NCBI GenBank assembly: GCA_934271235.1
Contig: CAKQQT010000001.1
Location: 124,001 to 188,000, forward strand
Length of the DNA stretch: 64,000 nt
From: an uncultured Clostridia bacterium
GTDB taxonomy: Bacteria; Bacillota; Clostridia; Peptostreptococcales; Anaerovoracaceae
Direction: 5' to 3'
Shown: piece by piece, positions 51,284 through 60,202 of the stretch
How positions within the stretch are numbered: position 1 is the first letter of the stretch
How the letters are laid out: every line of letters starts with the position of its first letter
Position numbers and translations under genes: made by a program
The notes under the pieces: model-generated
Databases searched by the model: none
Told to the model about the DNA's origin: nothing
The model's input: the letters and a program-made list of their open reading frames with translations, nothing else

Positions 51284-52129
51284 GTGTTCGCACTTGCAAT
51301 GACCATTGTATCACATTCACTCGTAATCTTTGCCATGCGGTTTACGGAAGCACATAACGGAAACCGCTATGCAGCGACGGTCAGCACTTTTGTAGTTTGT
51401 GCCATCATTTCGTTTTGTATGATGGACAGCCACCTGCTGTTTCAAAACAACAGAGATTACTATTTTGCACTCGGTATGGGCATTTACAACAGTGTCTGTA
51501 TGACGATGGGAATGGTCATCAGCCGGTTGAGCACCGGCATCAACGGAACGCCGATATCGACAACCTTTAATCGTTTGGGCATTCTGATCCCGACCCTGTT
51601 CTCCGTCTTTGTATTTGGAGAAAGACCAGGAATTTTACAAATGGTCGGGATTGCTCTTGCTGTTACCTCCATCATTTATATTAACTCCGGTAAAGGATCA
51701 ATGAGTCAAAACCATATCCAGTCTATGAAGTTACTGCTGATCTTGCTTGCAGTGGGAGGACTGATCGATCTGAACACAAAGATTTATGAAAGATATGGAA
51801 ATCCGGAATTAAATGACTATTTTGTTTTTGTCACCTTTTTTTTCTGCATTTTGGTTAGTTTGACGATCATGCTGACACAAGACAGAAAATTCGATAAGGG
51901 TGATGTGATGATCGGCGCGATGACAGGTATTCCAAATACCTTTATCCTTTATTTCAGCCTGAAAGCGGTTGAAAAACTGCCGGCATACATTGTTTTCCCC
52001 GGCTGCAGCGCCGGCGTCATTCTGCTTGTGAATATCGTAAACCTTTTGGTTTTCAAAGAGGAAATCAATAAAGAAGAAAAAAGATCAACCGTGCTGATCG
52101 CAATCGCTTTGATCCTGATTAATATCTAA
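51284..52129 (+). CDS. DMT-superfamily (EamA-like) transporter
   Basis: A 281-residue membrane protein with about nine to ten helices and the duplicated EamA layout (VISRLSTGINGTPISTTFNRLGILIPTLFSVFVFGERP in the first half). The start is GTG 51284 after AAGGAAG. The C-terminal helix is degenerate compared with the family. It is likely an importer or exporter for the island's substrate or product. Confidence 0.82.
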   Translation: MFALAMTIVSHSLVIFAMRFTEAHNGNRYAATVSTFVVCAIISFCMMDSHLLFQNNRDYYFALGMGIYNSVCMTMGMVISRLSTGINGTPISTTFNRLGILIPTLFSVFVFGERPGILQMVGIALAVTSIIYINSGKGSMSQNHIQSMKLLLILLAVGGLIDLNTKIYERYGNPELNDYFVFVTFFFCILVSLTIMLTQDRKFDKGDVMIGAMTGIPNTFILYFSLKAVEKLPAYIVFPGCSAGVILLVNIVNLLVFKEEINKEEKRSTVLIAIALILINI

Positions 52130-52204
52130 AAATGCTATAGCACCTATTAAGATTGGAATTCCTGCAAGCTGTCCTCTCAAAGATACATCTTTATCGAAAA
52201 ACAC
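52125..52204 (-). pseudogene. Possible relic of a second DMT transporter 3' end
   Basis: On the - strand an open stretch reads FFDKDVSLRGQLAGIPILIG followed by AIAFL, which looks like the last helix of an EamA transporter (E..sl.q..G..lil.G). It has no start and runs into the antisense of the DMT gene. Possibly chance. Confidence 0.25.
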
Positions 52205-52285
52205 CGAAGGAAAGTCCGGAGTATTTCGTAGACAAACGGGAAAAAACCATTTATACATTTATAATAAAGCAAAGAGGTGATAGAC

Positions 52286-53068
52286 ATGGCTTTTTTGGAA
52301 GAAAATGAATGGATGATGCTCAATGAAATCGTTTATAACATTTCTTATATCTATTCCTTTGATGAGATGCGAAGACAGACGTTAATCTGGCTGAAAATGT
52401 TGCTTGGATTTGACGGAGCGGTTTTTTCAATTGTGAAAGAAGATGAGTTGAAAGACTCGGTATGCGAAGGCTTCAAAGAAAATGATCCGCGCCATTTCGA
52501 AAAGCTGTTTAATCATGAAAATCCCATGAAATGGATTATTATGAACGGTCGCGCGAATGCATACAGTCAAAGCGAAATGCTGACACAGGAGTCTTTCGAA
52601 AAAACCGACATTTACAAAAAGCATTATTTGATTGAAAATTTCAGGTATAGCATCGGGATGAATATTGTGTTCAAAGATGAAGTTATTGGGCATTTGCAGT
52701 TCTTTCGCAAAAGAGAGTCCGGCGACTTCTCAAAGAGAGAACTGTTCATTATGGATCAGTTAGAGAAGCATTTGGCCTATCGCTTGTCTTATGAAGCAAA
52801 AAAGGGCGACAGCAGGTATTTCTACGCAAAGGGATATCAGGAAAAAATCAATCGTGATTTTGGATTGACAGCAAGAGAAGCAGAAATCCTTGAATATGCA
52901 GTAAAAGGATACAGTAATGTAGCAATTGCAGAGAATATGCAAATAAGTGTGAATACAGTAAAAAAACATTTCCACAGCATGTATGAAAAAATGAACGTTA
53001 AAAACAGAGTTCAATTGCTGCAGAGTTTGCCGCTGTCCACTGATAAGATTAATTTTGACGAATTATAA
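52286..53068 (+). CDS. LuxR-family transcriptional regulator
   Basis: A 260-residue regulator with an N-terminal GAF-like or autoinducer-type sensor (about 10-175) and a C-terminal GerE helix-turn-helix (FGLTAREAEILEYAVKGYSN, then AIAENMQISVNTVKKHFHSM). AAAGAGGTGA selects ATG 52286. It sits between the two halves of the island, each preceded by the same dyad operator, so it is the best candidate for the activator that binds there. The ligand is likely an island substrate or intermediate. Confidence 0.9.
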   Translation: MAFLEENEWMMLNEIVYNISYIYSFDEMRRQTLIWLKMLLGFDGAVFSIVKEDELKDSVCEGFKENDPRHFEKLFNHENPMKWIIMNGRANAYSQSEMLTQESFEKTDIYKKHYLIENFRYSIGMNIVFKDEVIGHLQFFRKRESGDFSKRELFIMDQLEKHLAYRLSYEAKKGDSRYFYAKGYQEKINRDFGLTAREAEILEYAVKGYSNVAIAENMQISVNTVKKHFHSMYEKMNVKNRVQLLQSLPLSTDKINFDEL

Positions 53069-53073
53069 GGAAG

Positions 53074-53112
53074 TCACTGCGCCGATCAAATTTTCGGCGG
53101 GTGATTTTTTTT
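53074..53112 (+). terminator. Rho-independent terminator after the LuxR gene (repeat copy 2)
   Basis: TCAC-TG-CGCCGA (53074-53085) pairs with TCGGCG-GTGA (53094-53104), followed by eight T (53105-53112). The core GCCGATCAAATTTT is shared with the element at 15838-15880. Confidence 0.85.
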
Positions 53113-53193
53113 GTCTGTTTTGCCTTTGAATATAAAACAAAAGGGTAAGAAAAATAACGAAAAGTTCTATAAAAGGAAAGGCTGTTTCCAAGA

Positions 53194-53242
53194 AAACTAA
53201 ACTATGGTTCAATATCATTTGAGAGTTCTAATTGTTATACTG
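53194..53242 (+). promoter_or_regulatory. Island promoter, copy 2: dyad operator plus TATACT
   Basis: AAAACTAAACTATGGTTCAA, containing the near-palindrome TAAACTATGGTTCA (53199-53212), lies 40 bp (start to start) before TATACT (53237-53242), as in copy 1. The dyad centre falls near -43 relative to the expected start, a typical class II LuxR position. Confidence 0.68.
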
Positions 53243-53294
53243 AAAGAAACAAAGCCGATATTGACAATCAGAATGGAACCAGGAGATTAGTATT

Positions 53295-53948
53295 ATGTTG
53301 ATGGAAGAAAGAATTAGAGAAGCAGGTATTGTGCCTGTCGTAAAATTGGAAGAAATTGAAAAGGCAACGTCTCTCGCAGCAGCGCTGCGAGATGGAGGAA
53401 TCAATTGCGCGGAGGTGACTTTCCGCGCGGCAAAAGCGGAATATGTGATGGATAGGATACGCAGCCGTTTCACGGATATGCTGGTGGGCGCAGGAACCGT
53501 ACTTTCGTTGCAGGAGGCAAAGCGTGCAGTGGATGGAGGAGCAGAATTTCTCGTCAGTCCGGGATTTGACGAGAGAATTGTTGATTTTGCATTAGCAAAT
53601 GATGTGCTGCCATTACCAGGATGTGTGACACCGACTGAAATACAGTACGCAATTGCAAAAGGGTTGAGAGCAGTGAAATTTTTTCCCGCGGCACAGTACG
53701 GCGGTTTAAAAACAATCAAGGCATTAGCAGGACCGTTTGCGCAGGTTCGATTTATGCCAACTGGAGGAATTTCGCTTGAGAATCTTGCAGAATATCTGCA
53801 AGAAAAAAGCGTTTTGGCCTGTGGAGGAACCTTCATGGTAAAAGATGCGTTTCTCTTAGAATCTGATTGGGAAAAAGTAACGGATTTTAGCAGACAGGCC
53901 ACTGAAATTGTAAGAAAGACACGTAAACAGGAGGATAATGAAAAATGA
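53295..53948 (+). CDS. eda: 2-keto-3-deoxy-6-phosphogluconate (KDPG) aldolase
   Basis: Splits KDPG into pyruvate and glyceraldehyde 3-phosphate. A 217-residue class I aldolase with E40 (NCAEVTFR), GAGTVL near 65, PGCVTPTE near 108, the Schiff-base lysine K128 (AVKFFPAAQYGG) and MPTGGIS near 155. AGGAG at 53281-53285 fits ATG 53295. It is the first gene of an operon with KDG kinase and hydantoin-degrading enzymes; no hexuronate dehydratases accompany it. Confidence 0.93.
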   Translation: MLMEERIREAGIVPVVKLEEIEKATSLAAALRDGGINCAEVTFRAAKAEYVMDRIRSRFTDMLVGAGTVLSLQEAKRAVDGGAEFLVSPGFDERIVDFALANDVLPLPGCVTPTEIQYAIAKGLRAVKFFPAAQYGGLKTIKALAGPFAQVRFMPTGGISLENLAEYLQEKSVLACGGTFMVKDAFLLESDWEKVTDFSRQATEIVRKTRKQEDNEK

Positions 53949-54967
53949 AAAAAATTGTGACATTTGGAGAAATTATGTTACGACTGGCGCCGAAGGGATA
54001 TTTGAGATTTCTGCAGGAACCGGAATTTGAGGCAACTTTTGGCGGAGGAGAAGCGAACGTGGCGGTTTCGCTTGCAAACTTCGGAGCAGATGTCACATTT
54101 ATTACAAAGCTTCCGCAGAATGATATTGGCGAAGCGGCAGTCAGAGACCTGCGCAAATATGGGGTAGATACTTCCATGATTACTCGAGGCGGTAATCGCG
54201 TGGGTATTTACTATCTGGAGAAAGGCGCCTCTCAGCGTCCTTCCAAGGTTATTTATGACAGAGCATGGTCCTCCATCTCCCAAGCTGTGGAAGAAGACTT
54301 TAACTGGAATGAAATCTTTGCAGATGCGCAATGGTTTCATTTTACCGGGATTACACCGGCGCTTGGAAAAAATGTTGCCAGAATTTGTATGGAGGCTGTA
54401 AAAGTAGCGAAGCGGCAAGGACTGACTGTCAGCTGTGATTTGAACTACCGTAAAAATCTTTGGACAACCGAAGAGGCGGGTCAGACCATGGGAGAACTCA
54501 TGCAATATGTAGATGTTTGCATTGCAAATGAAGAAGATGCAGAAAAAGTATTTGGTATTCATGCAGAAGGAACAGACGTCACAAAGGGAAGTCTTTCAAA
54601 GGAAGGTTATGTGCAGGTAGCTCAAAAACTGAAAGACCGCTTTGGATTCAAGTATGTCACAATTACCTTGAGAACCAGTATCTCTGCAAGCGACAATAAG
54701 TGGGCGGCAATGCTTTACAACGGAAAAGAAAGCTTTTTCTCAAAAGAATATACGGTGCATATCGTAGATCGTGTTGGCGGCGGAGACAGCTTTGGGGCCG
54801 GATTGATCTACAGTATGGTCAGCGATATGCAAGATCAGGAATGCCTTGAATTTGCGGTAGCGGCCTCCTGTCTGAAACACAGTATCGAGGGTGATTTTAA
54901 TAGAGTAACAGTAAAGGAAGTGCTTTCACTTGCTGGCGGAGACGGATCCGGAAGGGTACAGAGGTAG
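53945..54967 (+). CDS. kdgK: 2-keto-3-deoxygluconate kinase (PfkB family)
   Basis: A 340-residue sugar kinase of the PfkB/ribokinase fold. The N-terminal MKKIVTFGEIMLRLAPKG and GGGEANVAVSLANFG match KDG kinases, and the catalytic DRVGGGDSFGAGLIYS near residue 277 is complete. It overlaps eda by ATGA. With Eda it would convert KDG to pyruvate and glyceraldehyde 3-phosphate. Confidence 0.9.
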   Translation: MKKIVTFGEIMLRLAPKGYLRFLQEPEFEATFGGGEANVAVSLANFGADVTFITKLPQNDIGEAAVRDLRKYGVDTSMITRGGNRVGIYYLEKGASQRPSKVIYDRAWSSISQAVEEDFNWNEIFADAQWFHFTGITPALGKNVARICMEAVKVAKRQGLTVSCDLNYRKNLWTTEEAGQTMGELMQYVDVCIANEEDAEKVFGIHAEGTDVTKGSLSKEGYVQVAQKLKDRFGFKYVTITLRTSISASDNKWAAMLYNGKESFFSKEYTVHIVDRVGGGDSFGAGLIYSMVSDMQDQECLEFAVAASCLKHSIEGDFNRVTVKEVLSLAGGDGSGRVQR

Positions 54968-54971
54968 CGAA

Positions 54972-56144
54972 ATGAAGATGATTGCGGATAATACAGCGAA
55001 TATTCAATATTCAAAAATCAGAAAAATGTTCAACAAAGCTCTCCAATATGAAAACCCAATCAATTTTACTATCGGAGAACCGGATTTTATCGCTTCGGAT
55101 CATGTGGCAGCGGCTGCGTGCAAAGCAATTTTGGAAGGAAAAAGCAAGTACAGCGAAAATGCGGGAATCAAACCACTCAGGGAAGCGATCAGCAGATATC
55201 TGAAGCAGGAGATTGGTATGTGTTATTCACCGGAGTATGAGATTACAGTCAATGTCGGAGCCATGAATTCAATTTTCGAAGGATTGAAAGCAGTTATCGA
55301 TTCGAATGATGAGGTGATTGTGATCGAGCCATGCTGGACCAATTATATTCAGCAGATTCAGATGTGTGGCGGTAAGCCGGTTAGCGTTTGTGCAGATCTC
55401 GAAAACGATTTTTCTTTGGATATTGACGCAATTCGGAATGCAATTACAAAAAAGACGAAGTTAATTATCATCAATTCCCCGTGTAACCCTACTGGAACGG
55501 TACTTGACAGGAAAATGCTTGCGAAACTGGCTGAACTTGTGAATGAGAATGATCTCCTCGTAATCAGTGATGAGGTTTATAAACATATTTTGTTTGATGA
55601 TAATACTTTTACAAGTATTTCAACATTCCCGGGTATGCGAGAGCGCACTTTGGTGGTAGATAGCTTTTCTAAGACCTTTGCCATGACCGGTTTTCGTGTT
55701 GGATATGCGGCAGGGCCTTCTGAATGGGTGAAAAACATCACAAAACTGCAGGAAAACGTAACCGCATGTGCGGCGATGCCGTGTCAATATGCAGCATTGG
55801 CGGCATTGGAGGGTACGCGTGAGCATTTGTACTATATGGTAGAAAGCTATCGGAAGAGAAGGGACTATTTAGCGGAACGTATTGCAAAGATGCCGCTTTT
55901 AAAGTATAACAAATCAAAAGGAACTTTCTATGCATTCTTGTCGATCAAAGAAACAGGCATGAGCAGCGAAGCATTCGCTGAAAAACTGCTTGAGGAAGAA
56001 CAGGTGGTAGTTGTTCCTGGAAATGCTTTTGGAGATTACGGGGAAGGATATATTCGCATCTCTTTTGCGTCCGCCATGGAGAATATTAGAATTGGCATGG
56101 ATCGCTTGGAGGCGTTCATGCAGCGAATCGCGGAAAGCAGATAG
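54972..56144 (+). CDS. Class I/II pyridoxal-phosphate aminotransferase
   Basis: A 390-residue AspC/PatA-like aminotransferase. Blocks are NFTIGEPDF near 32, YSENAGIKPLREAI near 65, NSPCNPTGTVLD near 168, ISDEVYKHI near 198, the PLP lysine in DSFSKTFAMTGFRVGY near 230 and RISFA near the end. ATG 54972 is preceded by AGAGGT and lies only 4 bp after kdgK. Its place between carbamoylase and KDG kinase genes suggests it converts the freed amino acid to its 2-keto acid. Confidence 0.9.
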   Translation: MKMIADNTANIQYSKIRKMFNKALQYENPINFTIGEPDFIASDHVAAAACKAILEGKSKYSENAGIKPLREAISRYLKQEIGMCYSPEYEITVNVGAMNSIFEGLKAVIDSNDEVIVIEPCWTNYIQQIQMCGGKPVSVCADLENDFSLDIDAIRNAITKKTKLIIINSPCNPTGTVLDRKMLAKLAELVNENDLLVISDEVYKHILFDDNTFTSISTFPGMRERTLVVDSFSKTFAMTGFRVGYAAGPSEWVKNITKLQENVTACAAMPCQYAALAALEGTREHLYYMVESYRKRRDYLAERIAKMPLLKYNKSKGTFYAFLSIKETGMSSEAFAEKLLEEEQVVVVPGNAFGDYGEGYIRISFASAMENIRIGMDRLEAFMQRIAESR

Positions 56145-56153
56145 AGGTGGGAT

Positions 56154-57353
56154 ATGGGAATTCAGACAGAAAGGTTGCTTCGAGATTTGAAAAATCTTGG
56201 GCAAATCGGCTATGAAGAGGGAAAAGGCGTTTTTCGCATGGCTTACAGTACGGCTTTCCTGGAAGGCAGAGCCTTCGTAAAAAAAAGAATGGAAGAAGCC
56301 GGATTACAGACTTCCATAGATGCTGTCGGAAATCTTATCGGGATTCTTCCCGGTTCTGGAAAAGAGAGCAGAAGAATTGCAATCGGTTCACATATTGATA
56401 CTGTACCCGGTGGCGGCATTTATGATGGTGCGCTCGGAGTGATAGCAGGCATTGAGATTGTACGAGCATTACAAGAGGAAGGATACCAAAACAGACATCC
56501 GATTGAAATCATTGCATTTAATGAAGAAGAGGGAAATGTCATCGGAGGAACCTTTGGAAGTAAAGCGTTTGCAGGTGCTGCACTGGAGGAAGCAATGATG
56601 CAGCCGATGCGGGAACATAAGATCACAAAAGCAGACTTTCAAAGTTGTAAAAGAAACGGAAAAGCGTATGAAGCCTATTTGGAGTATCATATCGAACAGG
56701 GTGGTATTTTAGAAAAAGAAGAAAAACAGATTGGCATTGTAAAAGGAATTTTTGGAATCCTACGGTATCGGGCATTTGTTTCCGGTTTTGCAAACCATGC
56801 GGGCAGTACGCCGATGCATTTGCGCGATGATGCTATGGAAAAAGCTTGCCGCATGATCTGTGATCTGATGGATACAGTCAGAAAAAGCAGTGATACAATG
56901 GTCTGCACTGTCGGAACCATACACTTGGAACCAGGAGCCGTAAATGTCATTCCGGGAAAAGTGGAATTTATCATTGAACTTAGAGACAGAGATATGATAC
57001 AGATGAGAAGTTTGATTGAAGCATTCTGGAGAAAATGGAAGACTGCAGGGCTGACTTTACAGGAGTATATAACACAACCTGAGACGCGATGTGATGACAG
57101 ACTTTATTCGCTGGCAAAAAAGCTTGCAGAAGAGAGACAGGAAAATTATCTGTCCATGTATAGCGGTGCCGGACATGATTTGATAAATACATCTATGTTG
57201 ATGCCTTCGATGTTGGTATTTGTACCAAGCATAGGTGGGATCAGCCACAGATATGAGGAATATTCAAAACCGGAGGACATCAACGCAGGGACAGAATTCA
57301 TGCTTAGCATGCTAAAAAAAATTGATGCAGGAGGATACGGATATGAAGATTAA
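56154..57353 (+). CDS. N-carbamoyl-amino-acid hydrolase (hydantoinase/carbamoylase family amidase)
   Basis: A 399-residue zinc-dependent M20-fold amidase. Metal-binding motifs are IGSHIDTVPGGGIYDGALGV near 82 and AFNEEEGN near 125; the dimerisation-domain motif FANHAGSTPMHLRDDA lies near 215, and GAGHDL near 345. The family removes the carbamoyl group from N-carbamoyl-L-amino acids or allantoate. The next two genes encode hydantoin racemase and hydantoinase, so amino-acid release from a hydantoin is the likely role. Confidence 0.9.
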   Translation: MGIQTERLLRDLKNLGQIGYEEGKGVFRMAYSTAFLEGRAFVKKRMEEAGLQTSIDAVGNLIGILPGSGKESRRIAIGSHIDTVPGGGIYDGALGVIAGIEIVRALQEEGYQNRHPIEIIAFNEEEGNVIGGTFGSKAFAGAALEEAMMQPMREHKITKADFQSCKRNGKAYEAYLEYHIEQGGILEKEEKQIGIVKGIFGILRYRAFVSGFANHAGSTPMHLRDDAMEKACRMICDLMDTVRKSSDTMVCTVGTIHLEPGAVNVIPGKVEFIIELRDRDMIQMRSLIEAFWRKWKTAGLTLQEYITQPETRCDDRLYSLAKKLAEERQENYLSMYSGAGHDLINTSMLMPSMLVFVPSIGGISHRYEEYSKPEDINAGTEFMLSMLKKIDAGGYGYED

Positions 57354-58092
57354 GCTAATTAACCCTAACACGACCCTTTCCATGACAGACAGCATTCGTA
57401 AAATGGCGGAGACTGTTGCCGATCTCGGAACCGAGATTCTGGCAGTCAGCCCGGCAAGCGGTCCGGAAAGCATTGAATGCTATGTGGATGAATATCTTGC
57501 TGTTCCGGGTGTCGTGCAGGAAGTCATCAAAGGTGATCTTGAAGAAGGTGTGGATGCATATGTGATCGCCTGTTTTGGAGATCCAGGGCTTCAGGCAGCG
57601 CGGGAAGTGACAGAAAAACCGGTTGTCGGTATTTGTGAAGCTGCAGTTACGATGGCAAAAATGCTTGCGCCATATTTCAGCGTGGTATCTGTGCTTGATC
57701 GTTCCCGTAAAGTTACGGAGGATATCATTACAGCTTATGGCGCAGAGCACTTTTGTCGGTCGATTCGAAGCACAGGTCTGTCAGTCTTGGAATTTGGAAA
57801 TAATCCGGAGAAGGGACTCGAAGCATTGGCTATGCAGGGGAAACAAGCGGTAGAAGAAGATGGAGCTGAGTGTATCTTGCTCGGCTGCGCAGGGTTTGTT
57901 GACTTTTTGGATACATTGCGTGATAGACTTGGTGTACCGGTTCTTGATGGGGTATCTCCTGCAGTGAAACTTGCGGAGTCAATGGTGAAACTTGGATTAA
58001 AAACCAGCAAAAACAATACATGGAAGCAACCTGAGAGAAAAGAAATTAAAGGATTCGAAGGCATTGTTTCCGTTGAAAGACTTTTTAGATAA
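57343..58092 (+). CDS. Hydantoin racemase (Asp/Glu racemase family)
   Basis: 249 residues. MKIKLINPNTTLSMT is the classical hydantoin racemase start, and the two catalytic cysteines are in IACFGDPGLQAA near 75 and LLGCAGFVDF near 183. GCAGGAGGA precedes ATG 57343, which lies inside the end of the carbamoylase gene (11-bp overlap). It lets both enantiomers of a 5-substituted hydantoin enter the pathway. Confidence 0.9.
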   Translation: MKIKLINPNTTLSMTDSIRKMAETVADLGTEILAVSPASGPESIECYVDEYLAVPGVVQEVIKGDLEEGVDAYVIACFGDPGLQAAREVTEKPVVGICEAAVTMAKMLAPYFSVVSVLDRSRKVTEDIITAYGAEHFCRSIRSTGLSVLEFGNNPEKGLEALAMQGKQAVEEDGAECILLGCAGFVDFLDTLRDRLGVPVLDGVSPAVKLAESMVKLGLKTSKNNTWKQPERKEIKGFEGIVSVERLFR

Positions 58093-58106
58093 ACAAGGAG
58101 TGGAAA

Positions 58107-59510
58107 ATGAAAGTACTTGTAAAAAGTGGATGGATTATTACAGACAGCAATGAATTTCAGGGAGATATTCTGATTGAAGATGAAAAAATTACGGCTATCG
58201 GAACGAAAATTGAAGAAAATGTTGATATGACCATTGACGCCTCCGGCAAATATGTGATGCCGGGCGGCGTTGATCAGCATACACATTTTTCAGCATTATG
58301 CAACGTGGGCGATAAGGATACGGCAGGATACGAAACGACAGACGCTGCGATTGTAGGAGGGACAACAACAATTGTTGATTTTGCACCGCAGGATCCTGAT
58401 GTCGGACTGTTGGACTCTATAGACTATCGTATCAATGTGCGTGCAAAAGGCAAAGCATGTGTAGATTTTTCTCTGCATGCAATGGTGACAAGCTTGATGG
58501 ATAGCATCTTTGACGAGATTCAATATTTTCCGGAGAAAGGAATTTCCAATATCAAAATTTTTATGGCATATAACGGTTCACGTATGCATACCGATGACGG
58601 ATCTTTCTTTAGAATTCTGGAAGAAGCAAAGAAAGTAGGGGCGACTGTATTTGTACATGCGGAAAGTGGAGAAATCATCAATTTTTTACGAGAAGAATGT
58701 GTCAAGAAGGGGCAGCTTTCACCGAAATATCATTATATCTCTCGGCCTCCTTACACCGAGGCTGAGGGCGTGCATCGTGCGGCATATTTAGCGGGTAAGG
58801 CCGGAACACCGCTTTACGTTGCGCATGTGACCTCTAGAGAAGCCCTGCAGGAAATCATAGAGGCGAAGGGAAATGGCATCAATATCAATGGAGAAACCTG
58901 TACGCATTATCTTACAACCACGAAGGAAGTGCTTGATAATCCGGACTTCAACGAAGCGGCAAAATATGTATGTTCACCGGCGCTTCGGGATCAAGAGGAT
59001 ATCGATGCGCTTTGGGAAGCTTTGAATAGCGGTATTCTAACCGCAATTTCCTCGGATCATTGCGGTATTGACGTTGCGGAACTGAAACAGGCAGGTCGAG
59101 ACAATTTCACAAATATTCCGAATGGTTCTCCGGGTGCAGGGGATCGTTTCCATATGATTTGGACGAATGGTGTTGCCAACGGGAAAATTTCTAAACAAAA
59201 ATTTGTGGAACTGATTTCGACAAAGCCTGCGAAAATTAATGGGATTTATCCTCGTAAAGGAGCAATATTGGTTGGCTCCGATGCAGATATTGTCATTTTT
59301 GATCCGGAATATCGCGGTATCGTTCGATTGGAAGATAATCCGAATGGAGTAGATTATAATGTCTATGAGGGTCGAAAACAGATCGGTAGAGTCGATACGG
59401 TGCTGCTTCGCGGACATGTTGCTGTGGAAGGCGGAAAGTTCGTAGGCAATTATGGTATGGGAGAATTCATTCCTGCAAAAATGTATGCAGCATGCTATAC
59501 CGGAATATAA
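58107..59510 (+). CDS. Hydantoinase / dihydropyrimidinase
   Basis: A 467-residue cyclic-imide hydrolase. The metal site is complete: H58/H60 (GGVDQHTHF), the carbamylated lysine K150 (SNIKIFMAYNG, same number as in known D-hydantoinases), His in VFVHAESGE and VAHVTSREAL, and Asp in AISSDHCGID. CAAGGAGTGG precedes the ATG. It opens 5-substituted hydantoins or dihydropyrimidines to N-carbamoyl amino acids. The accompanying carbamoylase and racemase favour hydantoins over pyrimidines. Confidence 0.92.
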   Translation: MKVLVKSGWIITDSNEFQGDILIEDEKITAIGTKIEENVDMTIDASGKYVMPGGVDQHTHFSALCNVGDKDTAGYETTDAAIVGGTTTIVDFAPQDPDVGLLDSIDYRINVRAKGKACVDFSLHAMVTSLMDSIFDEIQYFPEKGISNIKIFMAYNGSRMHTDDGSFFRILEEAKKVGATVFVHAESGEIINFLREECVKKGQLSPKYHYISRPPYTEAEGVHRAAYLAGKAGTPLYVAHVTSREALQEIIEAKGNGININGETCTHYLTTTKEVLDNPDFNEAAKYVCSPALRDQEDIDALWEALNSGILTAISSDHCGIDVAELKQAGRDNFTNIPNGSPGAGDRFHMIWTNGVANGKISKQKFVELISTKPAKINGIYPRKGAILVGSDADIVIFDPEYRGIVRLEDNPNGVDYNVYEGRKQIGRVDTVLLRGHVAVEGGKFVGNYGMGEFIPAKMYAACYTGI

Positions 59511-59842
59511 TTTTCATCACGATTTTTTTGTTACCGCGTCAACTCGAACGAGATGACTGCACTGCCAGGCTGGGGACGCAAACAAACACCAATGCAGTCG
59601 GATTGGATAAGCGCGACGTGCAGTATAATGGTCCTGCTTATCAAGGCACTTGTTCGAGAATTTTATCATGAATTTTAACGACTGTTCGGGATGCTTCAAT
59701 ATGCTACATCCCATTTTGATTCCGTTTGGGAGTTGTTATAATAGATACTGTCCGGCGTAGCGTAATCATGAGTCATATGCGGTCTTTCGCTGTTGTACTC
59801 TCTGCGGCATGGCAGACAGCCAGATTTCAGTCAAACCTGAAA
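59511..59842. other. Region after the hydantoinase gene without a supported gene
   Basis: Short open frames exist on both strands but none has a ribosome site or recognisable family. The sequence probably marks the right edge of the island. Confidence 0.4.
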
Positions 59843-60127
59843 GCGGAAGCATTCACTTTTAGAGAAAATTCAGTTGTGGTAACAATCCCGCATCAAAAGA
59901 TTAAAAAGATTGGGAAAAAAGTTGGGATTAAAAAGGAATTAAATTCAAGAAGACAAGGGATTATAACCGAAATGAGAGACAATCCGAATATCACGACCAG
60001 TGAATTGCATCAAATCTTGGGAATCAGTGAAACAGCAGCAGAAAATAATTTTGCCTTCTTAAAAGCAAATGGATATGTAGAAAGAGTTGGTTCTAAAAAG
60101 ACTGGTTATTGGAAAGTGCTTGGGTAA
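59843..60127 (+). pseudogene. C-terminal remnant of an AlbA_2/ATP-binding transcriptional regulator
   Basis: The readable part starts near FTFRENSVVVTIPHQKI and continues into a winged helix (ITEMRDNPNITTSELHQILG, then NNFAFLKANGYVERVGSKKT), ending TGYWKVLG. This is the usual end of large AlbA_2-domain putative DNA-binding proteins, whose N-terminal 350-400 residues are missing here. The sequence before it is unrelated, so this is a truncated gene. Confidence 0.65.
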
Positions 60128-60202
60128 GCTCTTCCTTGCTTTTCCGCGGATATTTGGATATAATGGAAGCTATAAAACAGGATTCATGCGGAGGAGAGCA
60201 TC

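Noticed and set aside
59517..59714. 65-codon open frame on the - strand after the hydantoinase gene
   Set aside because: No ribosome site and no recognisable protein family.
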